From the NCBI GenBank assembly GCA_043814315.1, contig JBDRKE010000024.1, forward strand, positions 1 through 64,000: 64,000 nt of DNA, written 5' to 3'. The notes beneath the pieces are model-generated. The model was not told the DNA's origin. It searched no databases and saw nothing but the letters and a program-made list of their open reading frames with translations. This document shows positions 24,434 to 33,369 of the stretch, piece after piece; the first letter of the stretch is position 1, and each line of letters begins with the position of its first letter. The stretch comes from JBDRKE01 sp043814315 (GTDB lineage: Bacteria > Omnitrophota > Gorgyraeia > Gygaellales > Profunditerraquicolaceae). The position numbers and the translations under genes were made by a program.

Positions 24434-25711
24434 TTATATGATTCTCTGAATAAGTTTTTTAACCAGCTTTAACTCTTCTTCTTTCGTCCTGACGAGTCCG
24501 TTGAGCCTTGCATTCAATATCCTGGCAAAAATCTTCTGGTACACCGGTCCGGGACGCACTCCCCATTGACGCAAGTCTTCTCCCGAGACTTGAATTCGCA
24601 TAGGGTTGTATTCTCTCAAAAATTCTTCAATGTGCTTTTGCAACAAGGAACTTTTATATTTTGATTTAAGAAAAAGAATCACTTCATAGCTAAGGGGCTC
24701 CAATAAGGCAAAGATGCGCGAAGGCTTGGCCCCTTTCTCCTTCAGGCGCTTTAGCTGAAAATGACTGATTTTCTTGCAGCTCATCATTCTTTTCTCTTCG
24801 CCTTTGCGAAAAGCAAACCTGCGGCAGATACGCTTGATCTCGCTTAGTGGAATTGAATCCGCAAGCCCCAAAAAATAAATGAGCCAGGTATCCAGGACCC
24901 GGCGTTGAAAATGAACTTTTCGAAACCACTTGATTTGTTTTTCTATTGAATTCAAGAGCCCGAAAGTTGTTTTATTCACCGATAGCCGGGGACTTATAAA
25001 GCTAAAACCCGCCAGGGATTTCAGGCGCCTGATCTCTCTTAGGGGATGTTCTTCCTTTAAGACCAATATCAAATCATCCCGGAGGCGCTGCGGCTGGACT
25101 TCTTGAAGCATATTCAGCGAGACAGCCTGTTTTAAGCATCGCAGAGTCCGGGGTTCAATCTTAAAACTGTATCTTTGTTCAAAACGTATGGCCCTCAATA
25201 TCCGCGTAGGGTCATCCAGAAAACTCCTATCGTGCATGAACCGAATTTCTCCATTTTTTAAATCTTCCTGTCCATGAAAGAAATCTATAAGCCTTGCGAA
25301 GTTTTCCTCGCGAATGCCAAGAGCCATCGCATTTATCGTGAAGTCCCGCCTGAAAAGGTCATCTTTAAGGGAACCGGGGCTTACCTGCGGAAGGTGAGCC
25401 GGATGCGGATAGGACTCTTTACGGGCGCTGGCAATATCAATCTTAAGCTGGGACGTAAGAACAACGGTTGCCGTCCCAAACCTTCTATGCCGGATCAGCT
25501 TTGCTTTTAACCGCGCGGCTAACCCTTCCGCAAATTTAATACCGTCTCCTTCTACGACAATATCCAAATCCAGGTTGGCCAGGCCCAGCAGCAAATCCCG
25601 CACAAAGCCGCCTACCAGATAGACGTTCAACTTCCCTGAAGAAGCTAAATCTCCTGCCTTATAAATCAAATCCAGGATTTCTCTCGGTAATCTCTTTAGA
25701 TAATCTTTCAT
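24434..25711 (-). CDS. cca: CCA-adding enzyme / tRNA nucleotidyltransferase family
   Basis: Class II nucleotidyltransferases of this type add or repair the tRNA 3' CCA end. The 425-residue product shows GGFVRDLLLG at 34-43, the catalytic DLDIVV, RRFGTATV, RRDFTINAMAL and the LDDPTRILRAIRFEQRYSF helix. It lacks added CBS or DHH domains. A split CC- or A-adding specificity cannot be excluded by eye, nor can poly(A) polymerase. It follows xerD by 19 bases. Confidence 0.85.
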   Translation of the reverse strand: MKDYLKRLPREILDLIYKAGDLASSGKLNVYLVGGFVRDLLLGLANLDLDIVVEGDGIKFAEGLAARLKAKLIRHRRFGTATVVLTSQLKIDIASARKESYPHPAHLPQVSPGSLKDDLFRRDFTINAMALGIREENFARLIDFFHGQEDLKNGEIRFMHDRSFLDDPTRILRAIRFEQRYSFKIEPRTLRCLKQAVSLNMLQEVQPQRLRDDLILVLKEEHPLREIRRLKSLAGFSFISPRLSVNKTTFGLLNSIEKQIKWFRKVHFQRRVLDTWLIYFLGLADSIPLSEIKRICRRFAFRKGEEKRMMSCKKISHFQLKRLKEKGAKPSRIFALLEPLSYEVILFLKSKYKSSLLQKHIEEFLREYNPMRIQVSGEDLRQWGVRPGPVYQKIFARILNARLNGLVRTKEEELKLVKKLIQRII

Positions 25712-25730
25712 AACTTACCTTATTCTAACT

Positions 25731-26618
25731 TTAGGGCCGGGGATGATACATTTTATGTATCGCCTTAAGCCTCTCCTTATTAATGTGCGTATAAATCTGG
25801 GTCGTGGAAATATTGGAATGCCCCAGCATCTCCTGAACAGAACGCAGATCCGCTCCTCTTTCTAAAAGATGCGTGGCGAATGAATGTCTTAAGGTGTGCG
25901 GTTTCATGGGTTTTTTGATTCTTGCATCTTGGGCGTATCTTTTAATAATCTTCCATATAGATTGACGGGAGAGCTTCTTGCCCAAGCGGCTTAAGAAAAG
26001 GAATTCGGACTCCTTTGTTTTACAAAAATGCGCTCGGCTGACCTTTGAGTACCTGTTGATACTGACCGCCGCTTTCTTTCCCAAAGGGATAACGCGCTCT
26101 TTATTCCCTTTTCCCACGCACCGCAAAAAACCGATATCCAAATTAACATTTTCTTTTTTGAGGTTCGTTATTTCCGAAGCCCGCATGCCTGTTGCATAAA
26201 GCGTTTCAAGGATGGCTTTATCCCTTGAGCCCTGCCTGTTTCTTATGTCAGGTTGAGCCAATAGTGTTTCCACTTCATTCAGAGACAATGTCTCAGGGAT
26301 CTTCTTCCATAACTTAGGAGAATCAATAATGCTGCTGGGATCGCTTTTTAACACCCTTTCCCGGGCCAGGAATCTATGAAACATCCTTATGGCGGCTAAA
26401 CGCCTGGCGATGGAGTTTGCCGATATCCCTTTGTCTTTCTGATTCATCATAAAATTTGTTATATCATCTTTGGTAATCTTTGATAAAGCGTCAACGTGAC
26501 GGCTGGAAATAAAATCAATATAGGAATTAAGGTCTCTGCGGTAAGAAACAATGGTGTTCAAAGACAGGCCGCGCTCTACAGACAGATAATTCAAGAATGT
26601 ATCTATAAGCTCTTTCAT
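25731..26618 (-). CDS. xerD: Tyrosine recombinase XerD-like
   Basis: Xer recombinases resolve chromosome dimers at dif with FtsK, whose gene is also in this window. The 295-residue product has an N-terminal SAM-like core-binding domain and a catalytic domain with ATGMRASEI (Arg), GKGNKERVIPL (Lys), HTLRHSFATHLLERG (His, Arg) and the GHSNISTTQIYTHI box with the Tyr nucleophile. XerD rather than XerC is assigned by overall length and motif style. No partner xer gene or dif site was recognised. Confidence 0.9.
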   Translation of the reverse strand: MKELIDTFLNYLSVERGLSLNTIVSYRRDLNSYIDFISSRHVDALSKITKDDITNFMMNQKDKGISANSIARRLAAIRMFHRFLARERVLKSDPSSIIDSPKLWKKIPETLSLNEVETLLAQPDIRNRQGSRDKAILETLYATGMRASEITNLKKENVNLDIGFLRCVGKGNKERVIPLGKKAAVSINRYSKVSRAHFCKTKESEFLFLSRLGKKLSRQSIWKIIKRYAQDARIKKPMKPHTLRHSFATHLLERGADLRSVQEMLGHSNISTTQIYTHINKERLKAIHKMYHPRP

Positions 26619-26621
26619 TCT

Positions 26622-27242
26622 TTATGCCAGAAAGGGATTATTTCTCTTTTCGTCCCCGATAGTAGAAGAAGGGCCATGGCCGGGATAAACTATAGTATCG
26701 TCGGATAAGGTCAATAATTTTTCCTTTATGGATTTACTCAATAAAGCCTCATCCCCGCCCGATAGATCCGACCGGCCAATCCCCTGGCAGAACAGGGTGT
26801 CTCCGGTAAACACAATTCTTTGCGCAGGCTTTATCAGGCTAAGAGCTATGCCGCCGGGCGTGTGTCCGGGTATATGCAGGACTTGTAATTGTAAATCACC
26901 TAGTTCGATCATCTGACGGTCTTCTAATGTCCGTATTTCAGATTTGACCTCGCAGGGCAAAGCAAATAATTCTGAGAGATTAAGCCTTCCGTCTTTCAGG
27001 AAGCCGGAATCCTCTCCGTGGATATAAATGGGAACCCCAAAACTATCGTCACTACCGATATGGTCATAATGGCCGTGCGTATTGATGATGAAGGCAGGCT
27101 TCAATCTAAGCCTCTCGAGAACCTGTTTTATCTTTCGCGCCTGGGCTCCCGGATCAATAATAAGACACGGACTGTTCTCGCGGGAAGCCAAGATATAACA
27201 GTTAACCTGCATGGAGCCAACACAGATGGTTTCTAAAATCAT
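26622..27242 (-). CDS. Metallo-beta-lactamase fold hydrolase (glyoxalase II-like)
   Basis: The 206-residue product has the metal-binding THGHYDHIG, the HIPGHTPGG strand, FTGDTLF and the C-terminal VYPGHGPSSTIGDEKRNNPF found in hydroxyacylglutathione hydrolase-like (YcbL/GloB2) proteins. The likely reaction is thioester hydrolysis but the substrate is unknown. It overlaps the lipoprotein gene by four bases. Confidence 0.85.
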   Translation of the reverse strand: MILETICVGSMQVNCYILASRENSPCLIIDPGAQARKIKQVLERLRLKPAFIINTHGHYDHIGSDDSFGVPIYIHGEDSGFLKDGRLNLSELFALPCEVKSEIRTLEDRQMIELGDLQLQVLHIPGHTPGGIALSLIKPAQRIVFTGDTLFCQGIGRSDLSGGDEALLSKSIKEKLLTLSDDTIVYPGHGPSSTIGDEKRNNPFLA

Positions 27243-27742
27243 GGTTGCTCTATGAAACGATCCTTGATTTTGCTGTATGAAAAATCTTTTAAGATGTTCC
27301 TTTTAATGCGCTCTGCGCTAGATGAGTTTCCAGAAGAATTGCTGCCGTAAACATCCCTGCCAATGGAATCCTTAAGCGCCTTTTCCTGTTCGATATAACG
27401 CTCCAAAGATTCCTGGAGCCGCTGATTCAGGAGGGGCCTTAAGTTTTCCAGATTCCTTATCGCCTCCTGGATGCAGTCCATCTGTTTTTTCTGGCTCCTC
27501 TTCTCCTGCAAAGACACAATGAGCTCATCCTGCCAGGATCTCCAGAAAAGGAAGTACTGGCGATACTGCTCTTGCCGGCTCATTTCCGCTCCCTTGTATT
27601 CTTGAGGCGCAACAATCATTTCTTCTTCAGAAATGTTTTGGCTCTTGGGTTTACGGGTAAATTTGCGCACAAAAGCATCGCAGCCTGTTAGAGTAAACAG
27701 TAAACAGTAACTCGTAACTAGTAAAATGATTTTGGATTTCAC
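27239..27742 (-). CDS. Small lipoprotein of unknown function
   Basis: The 167-residue product starts on GTG (GTGA overlap with the ligA stop) and has a lipoprotein signal (MKSKIILLVTSYCLLFTLTGC) whose lipobox is LTGC, Cys21. The mature part is charged and helical (KEKRSQKKQMDCIQEAIRNL), with no domain that I recognise. Codons for residues 6-17 are made from family D repeat sequence (ACTAGTTACGAGTTAC), suggesting the export signal was recruited from a repeat. It is translationally coupled to ligA and the MBL hydrolase. Confidence 0.7.
   Translation of the reverse strand: MKSKIILLVTSYCLLFTLTGCDAFVRKFTRKPKSQNISEEEMIVAPQEYKGAEMSRQEQYRQYFLFWRSWQDELIVSLQEKRSQKKQMDCIQEAIRNLENLRPLLNQRLQESLERYIEQEKALKDSIGRDVYGSNSSGNSSSAERIKRNILKDFSYSKIKDRFIEQP
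27690..27735. repeat. Family D repeat inside lipoprotein signal-peptide codons
   Basis: AGTAAACAGTAAACAGTAAC and the following TCGTAACTAGTAAAAT lie in the signal-peptide region and match the style of the intergenic family D sequence at 19505-19632. Confidence 0.6.
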
Positions 27743-29733
27743 CGGATCATCTCCCTGAACTGTTTTCCATCGATAATCTTGACCCCGAATCTTTTGGCTT
27801 TATCAAGTTTTGAGCCGGGGGATTCTCCAACCACCACAAAATCAGTACTCCTGCTTACGCTGGTAGAGAGATTTCCGCCAAGTTGCCTGACCCATTCTTC
27901 GGCCTGAGAGCGGGAAAAATTCTTTAACACACCCGTAAAAACCACACGTTTGCCCGTGAAGACGGATCTTTTTACGCCTGCCGTTGTCTCTTTGAAATTA
28001 AGGCCCACGCTCTTTAGTTTATGGATAAGCTCTCTGGTATTAGGCTGCCTAAAGAACTCCACGACAGACGCTGCTATAACGGGTCCCACCTCATAAATAG
28101 CGTCAAAATCTTCCCATCTTGCCTTCAAAAGATTATCCATCGTCATAAACTTCTGCGCCAATAGATACGCCCCCTTCTGACCGACGTGCCTTATGCCCAG
28201 ACCATAGATAAGCCGGGAGAGCTCCTTTTTTTTACTTCTCTCAATAGCCGAAAGCAGGTTTTCCGATTTTCTTTCCTTAAATAATTCCAATTTCAAAAGA
28301 TTTTCTGGGCGAAGAGAATAGATATCGGCAAAGTTTTTTACCATGCCCTTCCTGACAAGCTGCTCAACAACCGCCTCCCCCAACCCCTCGATATCCATAG
28401 CCTGGCGGCTTGCAAAATGAAGCAGCCCCCTTTCCAGCTGGGCCGGGCAACTGGGATTTATGCAGCGATACGCCACATCCTCCTCTTTTTCTTTAAAGAC
28501 TTTTGCCGGGCAGGCAGGACAGGTCCTTGGGATAACAAACGGCTTTCCCCTTTTACTTTCTACCACTTTGACGATTTTAGGGATGACGTCTCCTGCCCTT
28601 TCTATAAGGACGCGGTCACCCACTTTAATGTTCAACCTTTTAATCTCATCGAAATTATGCAATGTCGCATGCCTGATAATGACCCCTGCGCATTCAACGG
28701 GTTGCAATTCTGCCGTAGGGGTAATCACGCCAGTTCTGCCTACGTTGATGTTGATACGCAACACCCTAGTGGTTGCCTGCCGCGCAGGAAACTTATACGC
28801 GACGGCCCAGCGCGGGCCCTTAAGGGTAAACCCCAGCCTTTTCTGCTGCGCGATACTGTCTACTTTTATAACCACCCCGTCTATCTCGTAGCCTAACTTC
28901 TCCCTTTTCTCCTGCCAAGATTTGCAGCAGTCAATCGCTTCATCCAGGTCTTTGCAATGCCTGGATTCGGGGTTGGTCCGCATCCCCCATTGTCTTAAAT
29001 AACCTAAGAAGGCTTGCTGGGTAGCGATAGAGGTTCCTTTGTATTCTCCCAAAGAATGGGCAAAAAAGTTCAGGCGTCTTTTTGCAACCAGATTCGTATC
29101 CAATAGTTTTAATGAACCGCTGGATGCGTTGCGCGGGTTAGCAAATAAAACCTCACCTTTTCTTTCTCTCTCTTTATTAAGCCGTTCGAAATCTTTTTTA
29201 TCCATATAAACTTCGCCGCGTATCTCAATAAAATCAGGTATATCTGGGCCCAATAAGACTAAAGGGATGGCGCGCAGAGTCTTTATATTGGCCGTTACAT
29301 CCTCTCCCGTTTCGCCGTCTCCGCGGGTTGCCCCGATAGTCAACCTGCCTTTTTCATAGGTAATATTTGCGCTGACACCGTCTATCTTAAGTTCCACGAA
29401 ATAAGAGACCGTCTCTTGAGAATCAAGCCCCTTACGGACGCGCTCAGCCCAATCCCTTAACTCATCAAAAGAATATGTATTATCTAGAGACAACATCTTT
29501 TGCCTGTGTTTTACGGTCCTAAAACCTTCTAAGATTCCGCCGCTGACTCTGACCGAAGGAGAATCCTTGGTTCTCAATTCAGGGTTTTTGCCTTCAAAAT
29601 CTTTGAGTTTCTGCATCAAATTATCGTATTCCTTATCTGAAATCTGGGGCTGGTCTAACACGTAATACAAATAATCGTGATGCCGAATGCGATCCCTTAA
29701 TTCCTCCATCTCCTTTTTTATGTCCTTATTCAT
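27739..29733 (-). CDS. ligA: NAD-dependent DNA ligase
   Basis: LigA seals nicks in DNA using NAD. The 664-residue product has all family domains: Ia (YLYYVLDQPQISDKEYD near 21), the adenylation motif KIDG with Lys116 as nucleophile, the OB fold, a four-Cys zinc finger (CPACPAKVF...CINPSCPAQ), helix-hairpin-helix repeats and a C-terminal BRCT domain (FTGVLKNFSRSQAEEWV). Length is normal. It directly abuts the metallophosphoesterase gene. Confidence 0.97.
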   Translation of the reverse strand: MNKDIKKEMEELRDRIRHHDYLYYVLDQPQISDKEYDNLMQKLKDFEGKNPELRTKDSPSVRVSGGILEGFRTVKHRQKMLSLDNTYSFDELRDWAERVRKGLDSQETVSYFVELKIDGVSANITYEKGRLTIGATRGDGETGEDVTANIKTLRAIPLVLLGPDIPDFIEIRGEVYMDKKDFERLNKERERKGEVLFANPRNASSGSLKLLDTNLVAKRRLNFFAHSLGEYKGTSIATQQAFLGYLRQWGMRTNPESRHCKDLDEAIDCCKSWQEKREKLGYEIDGVVIKVDSIAQQKRLGFTLKGPRWAVAYKFPARQATTRVLRININVGRTGVITPTAELQPVECAGVIIRHATLHNFDEIKRLNIKVGDRVLIERAGDVIPKIVKVVESKRGKPFVIPRTCPACPAKVFKEKEEDVAYRCINPSCPAQLERGLLHFASRQAMDIEGLGEAVVEQLVRKGMVKNFADIYSLRPENLLKLELFKERKSENLLSAIERSKKKELSRLIYGLGIRHVGQKGAYLLAQKFMTMDNLLKARWEDFDAIYEVGPVIAASVVEFFRQPNTRELIHKLKSVGLNFKETTAGVKRSVFTGKRVVFTGVLKNFSRSQAEEWVRQLGGNLSTSVSRSTDFVVVGESPGSKLDKAKRFGVKIIDGKQFREMIR

Positions 29734-30462
29734 TTATCTTCCCAGTAAAAGCCTGTCTCCCAGAAACCATGGCAATCCCGCATCCAAAATTTTTCTTCTT
29801 GCGTTTTCCATATCGTAGCCTACCCGCTTGATCCGGATTTCCTTCTTTCGGGAATCGTAAATACAGTAGCTTGCCTTAGGGTTGCCGTCTCTGGGCTGGC
29901 CTACGCTTCCGACATTCACGATGTATTTATTGTGAGGCGCCATATGGACAAACCCGTCTTCTTGATAACGCACGTTTCCATGGCCATCCTTAGAGAATAT
30001 GGCCGGCCTATGGGTGTGACCTATAAAACAAACGCCCGTACCAAGCAAACGGAAGGTGGCTTCAGCATCAGAAGTGTCAAACAGATAAAGAAAATCAGCG
30101 GGGTCATTCAACGTGCCATGAACCAGAGTCAAGTCTTCATTCTCATAGACTAATTTTAAGGATTGCAACAAAGATCGGTTCTTATCCGTTAAAGACCTTA
30201 TGGTCCAAGACATGGCCTGGACAGCCAGGGGATTAAAATAATTTAGAGAAAATAAATTGACCGCTGCCCGATCGTGATTCCCTGCCACTATAGTAAGCGC
30301 TAGATTTAGTATTAGCTCGATGCATTCGTTGGGGTTCGCCGCATAACCCACCAGGTCACCACAGCAAAGATAACTATCGATATCTTCTTTTTTAAAGGCC
30401 TCAAGAACCGCTTCGAGCGCCTCCCCATTGGAGTGGATATCGGAGAAGATTGCGTAACGCAT
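29734..30462 (-). CDS. Metallophosphoesterase (YfcE/MJ0936-like)
   Basis: The 242-residue product has the complete calcineurin-like metal site: DIHSN at the start, GDLVGYAANP, GNHD, HGTLNDP and GHTHRP. Relatives include bacterial diadenosine tetraphosphatases and phosphodiesterases; the substrate here is not predictable. The ATG at MRYAIFSDIHS is preferred to a TTG three codons upstream. The stop is adjacent to the ligA start, so the two are probably co-transcribed. Confidence 0.85.
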   Translation of the reverse strand: MRYAIFSDIHSNGEALEAVLEAFKKEDIDSYLCCGDLVGYAANPNECIELILNLALTIVAGNHDRAAVNLFSLNYFNPLAVQAMSWTIRSLTDKNRSLLQSLKLVYENEDLTLVHGTLNDPADFLYLFDTSDAEATFRLLGTGVCFIGHTHRPAIFSKDGHGNVRYQEDGFVHMAPHNKYIVNVGSVGQPRDGNPKASYCIYDSRKKEIRIKRVGYDMENARRKILDAGLPWFLGDRLLLGR

Positions 30463-30484
30463 AAAATGCAATTCCGGGTGAAGG

Positions 30485-30757
30485 TCAAAACTTTATCCGG
30501 AAGTCTTTAAACTTACCGGTGGCTTCCTTGCGCTCTATATCCGTATCTTGAATAGTGCGGGAAAAATGCTTGCGGATTCTATCCAGAAAATCTTTCAGGA
30601 CGTCTTCCTCTGCCTCAGCTTCAACCTCCACTCTCCCATCGTCTAAATTCTTGGCCCACCCGTTAACCCCTAGATTATCGGCGATGCTTTTCGCCATAAA
30701 CCTAAAACCCACACCTTGCACCTGGCCCCTATAGTAAACATGAATTTGTTGTTTCAT
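30485..30757 (-). CDS. acyP: Acylphosphatase
   Basis: AcyP hydrolyses acyl phosphates. The 90-residue product has the family signature YYRGQVQGVGFRF (catalytic Arg in GVGFR) and GWAKNLDDGRVEVEAEG-like positions (GWAKNL, then D-GRVEVEAEAEE) with the catalytic Asn. An 18-residue upstream extension is rejected because the chosen start places the first beta strand at the usual position. It is the first gene of the acyP-metallophosphoesterase-ligA stretch, behind the tRNA gene. Confidence 0.93.
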   Translation of the reverse strand: MKQQIHVYYRGQVQGVGFRFMAKSIADNLGVNGWAKNLDDGRVEVEAEAEEDVLKDFLDRIRKHFSRTIQDTDIERKEATGKFKDFRIKF

Positions 30758-30842
30758 GTAAAAACTGCTCCTCGTTGCATATCCTCTTTTGCTATGGCAA
30801 CTCGGAATCAAATTCGCCTATCATTCAAGACACAGACGAATT

Positions 30843-30920
30843 TGGTCGGGGCGGACAGACTTGAACTGTCGACCTCAGCGTCCCGAACGCTGCGCTCTAG
30901 CCAAACTGAGCCACGCCCCG
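30843..30920 (-). tRNA. tRNA-Pro(CGG), CCA encoded
   Basis: The 78-base sequence folds into a complete cloverleaf: acceptor CGGGGCG/CGCCCCG, D arm GCTC/GAGC, anticodon arm CAGCG-TTCGGGA-CGCTG, variable loop AGGTC, T arm GACAG-TTCAAGT-CTGTC and discriminator A followed by CCA. The anticodon in the loop TTCGGGA is CGG, decoding CCG proline codons. It is on the same strand as acyP and 85 bases upstream of it. Confidence 0.95.
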
Positions 30921-31059
30921 ATTTTCAAGCTATTCCTTATCGGAAAATCGTACTACCGCACTATCCGTAGCCGGAGTACATTCCAAGTCAAAATGTCTTT
31001 TTCGCAACGGAAGCTGAAATTCGACAAAGTACCTTCTTACAATCTTAAGCGGCGAGGGG

Positions 31060-31100
31060 CATCTTGGCGCGTGGTGAAATCCTCCGAAGTGCGCCAAAAC
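31060..31100. repeat. Small inverted repeat between the DUF72 remnant and tRNA-Pro
   Basis: TTGGCGC (31064-31070) faces GCGCCAA (31091-31097) around a 20-base loop. It follows the broken DUF72 frame and may be a terminator-like or repeat remnant. No T-run follows. Confidence 0.45.
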
Positions 31101-31107
31101 TATAACC

Positions 31108-31432
31108 TCAGATAAATGGAGCCAAGAGACAGACTATTCTTTTCTTAAGCTCAACAACGTGATCAATAAATAGCCTTACTTCTTTTTTTTAACTTTTTTA
31201 TGTACGTGATAAACCTGGGGCCTTTGGCTATGAAATGAAAATCCTCAGGCGTTCTCTTATGCCAATCCTGAAAAGTCTTTTTCTGGAGCAAGCGATAGAA
31301 CGTTACGTTTAACTCTACTGAATTGAAGAAGTTAGCGCAGTATTCAAGCCACCTTTTTTGGCTCATGCTAACAGGATAGAATACTCCCTTTGCCCAATGC
31401 GGGTAATTCAAGCCGTTTGTACAGATGAACAA
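31108..31432 (-). pseudogene. Broken DUF72 (YecE-like) gene, N-terminal fragment with frameshift
   Basis: DUF72 proteins are normally about 240 residues. Here only the first 80 or so remain in frame (YPHWAKGVFYP, FNSVELNVTFYRL, RTPEDFHFIAKGPRFITYIKK), after which an A-rich run shifts the frame. Reading the next frame restores plausible family sequence (VRLFIDHVVELKKRIVCLLAP) for about 20 residues up to a stop. The rest of the gene is missing, so it is very unlikely to be functional. Confidence 0.8.
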
Positions 31433-31491
31433 CCGAGTCCTATTTTATTAGTATAACAGAAATTTAAAAACACGCAACGATTTGATATGGC

Positions 31492-32064
31492 CTAAATTAG
31501 ATTTTTCTTGGTAAGGATATCGAATTCGATGTTAACTTTATCGGAAGGGCCTTTAAACTTAAGCGTGGTATTTTTAAGCGTATGCGCAATGACATAGATA
31601 CTAAAAGTACTGGCTTTAATATTTGCGACCGTAAAGCTGATGCCATCCACCGCAATAGAGCCTTTGGGTAAAATAGTATTCATAAACGGCAAAGGGATGG
31701 CGATTTCAAAACAGAGGTTGTTGTTTATATAATTTTTCCTGCGGATTGTGCCCAGGCAGTCCGCGTGTCCCGTGACGAAATGGCCACAGATCCTATCCCC
31801 CATCTTTAAACTACGCTCAAGATTGACTTCATCCGAAATCCTCAAAAACCTTAAATTCGTTACTTTCAGGGTTTCCGGGATAATCTCAAAAGTCAAGGCT
31901 GGTTCTTTTTTTATAACCGTAAGGCAAACACCATTAACCGACAGGCTATCGCCTATCTTGATGTCCTCTTGCACTTTTTTTGTTTTTATTTCAATAAGCG
32001 TGGATTTATCGCGCGGCAAGATGCTTTTAACTTCGCCTAATTCTTCAATGATACCTGTAAACAT
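31492..32064 (-). CDS. ribE: Riboflavin synthase alpha chain
   Basis: RibE dismutates two 6,7-dimethyl-8-ribityllumazine molecules to riboflavin. The 190-residue product has the two-fold repeat of the family: MFTGIIEELGEV at the chosen start, LSVNGVCLTV in the first half, and HFVTGHADCLG and SIAVDGISFTVA in the second. Four residues upstream of MFTGII are excluded. It is the last gene of the riboflavin operon, separated from ribD by a family A repeat. Confidence 0.96.
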   Translation of the reverse strand: MFTGIIEELGEVKSILPRDKSTLIEIKTKKVQEDIKIGDSLSVNGVCLTVIKKEPALTFEIIPETLKVTNLRFLRISDEVNLERSLKMGDRICGHFVTGHADCLGTIRRKNYINNNLCFEIAIPLPFMNTILPKGSIAVDGISFTVANIKASTFSIYVIAHTLKNTTLKFKGPSDKVNIEFDILTKKNLI

Positions 32065-32065
32065 A

Positions 32066-32274
32066 AGTGAGTGCACAATTTATAGAACGCAATCTTTCGC
32101 TTCGTTCAGGATTATCCTAAGAAACGAAATGCCGAAGGATGAAGTGAACATATATTGTATGCTCGAACTTACCCCCCACCACTTTCATTATAGAGTAAGC
32201 TAAATAAGAAAGTGGTGGGGGGTCAAATTCAGACATACAACTTACGTCATTTCATTCCGTAAGTTGTGTCTTCA
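32066..32274. repeat. Family A mosaic repeat between ribD and ribE
   Basis: A perfect 16-bp hairpin ACCCCCCACCACTTTC (32171-32186) / GAAAGTGGTGGGGGGT (32208-32223) is followed by a perfect 10-bp hairpin ACAACTTACG (32237-32246) / CGTAAGTTGT (32258-32267). To the left, AGTGCACAATTTATA and TATATTGTATGCTC form an outer stem around about 70 bases. It spans the gap almost exactly from the ribD stop to the ribE start. Confidence 0.85.
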
Positions 32275-33369
32275 TTTAACGTGCCCCTCTATTAAGAAAT
32301 CTTCCCCGGACCTTCGCCATCGGACGTCCTTTAATTTTATGATTTTATCGATGCGCTCGACACCTTTGCCCATCACCGAGCTTATCGCTTCTTTGCCGCC
32401 GATGATCTTGGGGCTGATAAAAAATAATGCCTTATCAACAAGCCCCTCATCAAATAGCGAACCGATCAAGGTTCCGCCGCCCTCTACCAATACACTCATT
32501 ATCTCCAGCTGCGCTAACTTTTTCATCATATCCTTAAGATTCACCTGACCTTCCTTCTCTTTGACTTCTAAAATCCTTGCTTTCTCTGAAAGCATCTTTC
32601 TGTTCTCTGTTTCCTGGCCAGGCCGGGAGGACAAAGTAACGATGATAACTTGTTTTTTAGTTGCGAATATGTTAGCATTCTGAGGGGTACTCAACCGGCT
32701 ATCCACGATGATTTTAATGGGTTGTTTTGATGAAAACCAGGCATCCAGTTTGGGGTTATCCCGCAATACGGTATTGACGCCAACCATGATAGCATCATAA
32801 TCCTGACGCAGGCGATGTGCCACAGATCGCGATTTGTCAGAGGTAATCCATTTAGAATCTCCTCGCGAAGTAGCGATCTTACCGTCTATGGATTCGGCAA
32901 CTTTTACCGTAACAAAAGGCATTCTTTTCAAGATATATTTGATAAAGGCCTCGTTGAGCTTTCTTAATTTGTCTTCTAAAACCCCTGCATGAACCTTTAT
33001 TTTATGCTGCTTGATAATATGAATACCTTTGCCGTTATTTAAGGGATTAGGATCCACCATGCCCACGATGACCTCCTTGAGCCCACTCTTAATGATTCTA
33101 TCCACGCAGGGAGGAGTTCTGCCGAAATGGGTGCAGGGTTCTAAGGTCACATACAGTGTCGCATCCTTTGAAAGCTCTCCTGCCTTATCGAGCGCAACGG
33201 CCTCGGCATGGCTCATGCCGCACTTTTGATGGAAGCCTTTGCCTATGATCTTGCCGTTCTTCACCACCACGGCCCCGACCATAGGGTTAGGAGAAGTTCG
33301 CCCCTTTGCCTTTAAGGCCAATTTCATAGCGATATTCATGTAATATTCGTGATTCTTCTTCATCGGCAC
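32272..33369 (-). CDS. ribD: Bifunctional deaminase-reductase RibD
   Basis: RibD deaminates and then reduces the early pyrimidine intermediate of riboflavin synthesis. The 365-residue product has the deaminase zinc site (HAEAVALDKAG and PCTHFGRTPPC) and a C-terminal reductase domain with KVAESIDGKIAT, ESKWIT-like GDSKWIT and VEGGGTLIGSLF. It overlaps the PHP phosphatase gene by ten bases. Confidence 0.95.
   Translation of the reverse strand: MPMKKNHEYYMNIAMKLALKAKGRTSPNPMVGAVVVKNGKIIGKGFHQKCGMSHAEAVALDKAGELSKDATLYVTLEPCTHFGRTPPCVDRIIKSGLKEVIVGMVDPNPLNNGKGIHIIKQHKIKVHAGVLEDKLRKLNEAFIKYILKRMPFVTVKVAESIDGKIATSRGDSKWITSDKSRSVAHRLRQDYDAIMVGVNTVLRDNPKLDAWFSSKQPIKIIVDSRLSTPQNANIFATKKQVIIVTLSSRPGQETENRKMLSEKARILEVKEKEGQVNLKDMMKKLAQLEIMSVLVEGGGTLIGSLFDEGLVDKALFFISPKIIGGKEAISSVMGKGVERIDKIIKLKDVRWRRSGEDFLIEGHVK

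Noticed and set aside
28417..28896. Open frame of 159 codons on the plus strand
   Set aside because: It lies wholly inside ligA on the other strand, has no ribosome site and gives no recognisable protein.
30716..31115. Two overlapping plus-strand frames near the tRNA
   Set aside because: Both cross tRNA-Pro in antisense and have no ribosome site. The C-RPQRPERC-type peptide is translated tRNA.
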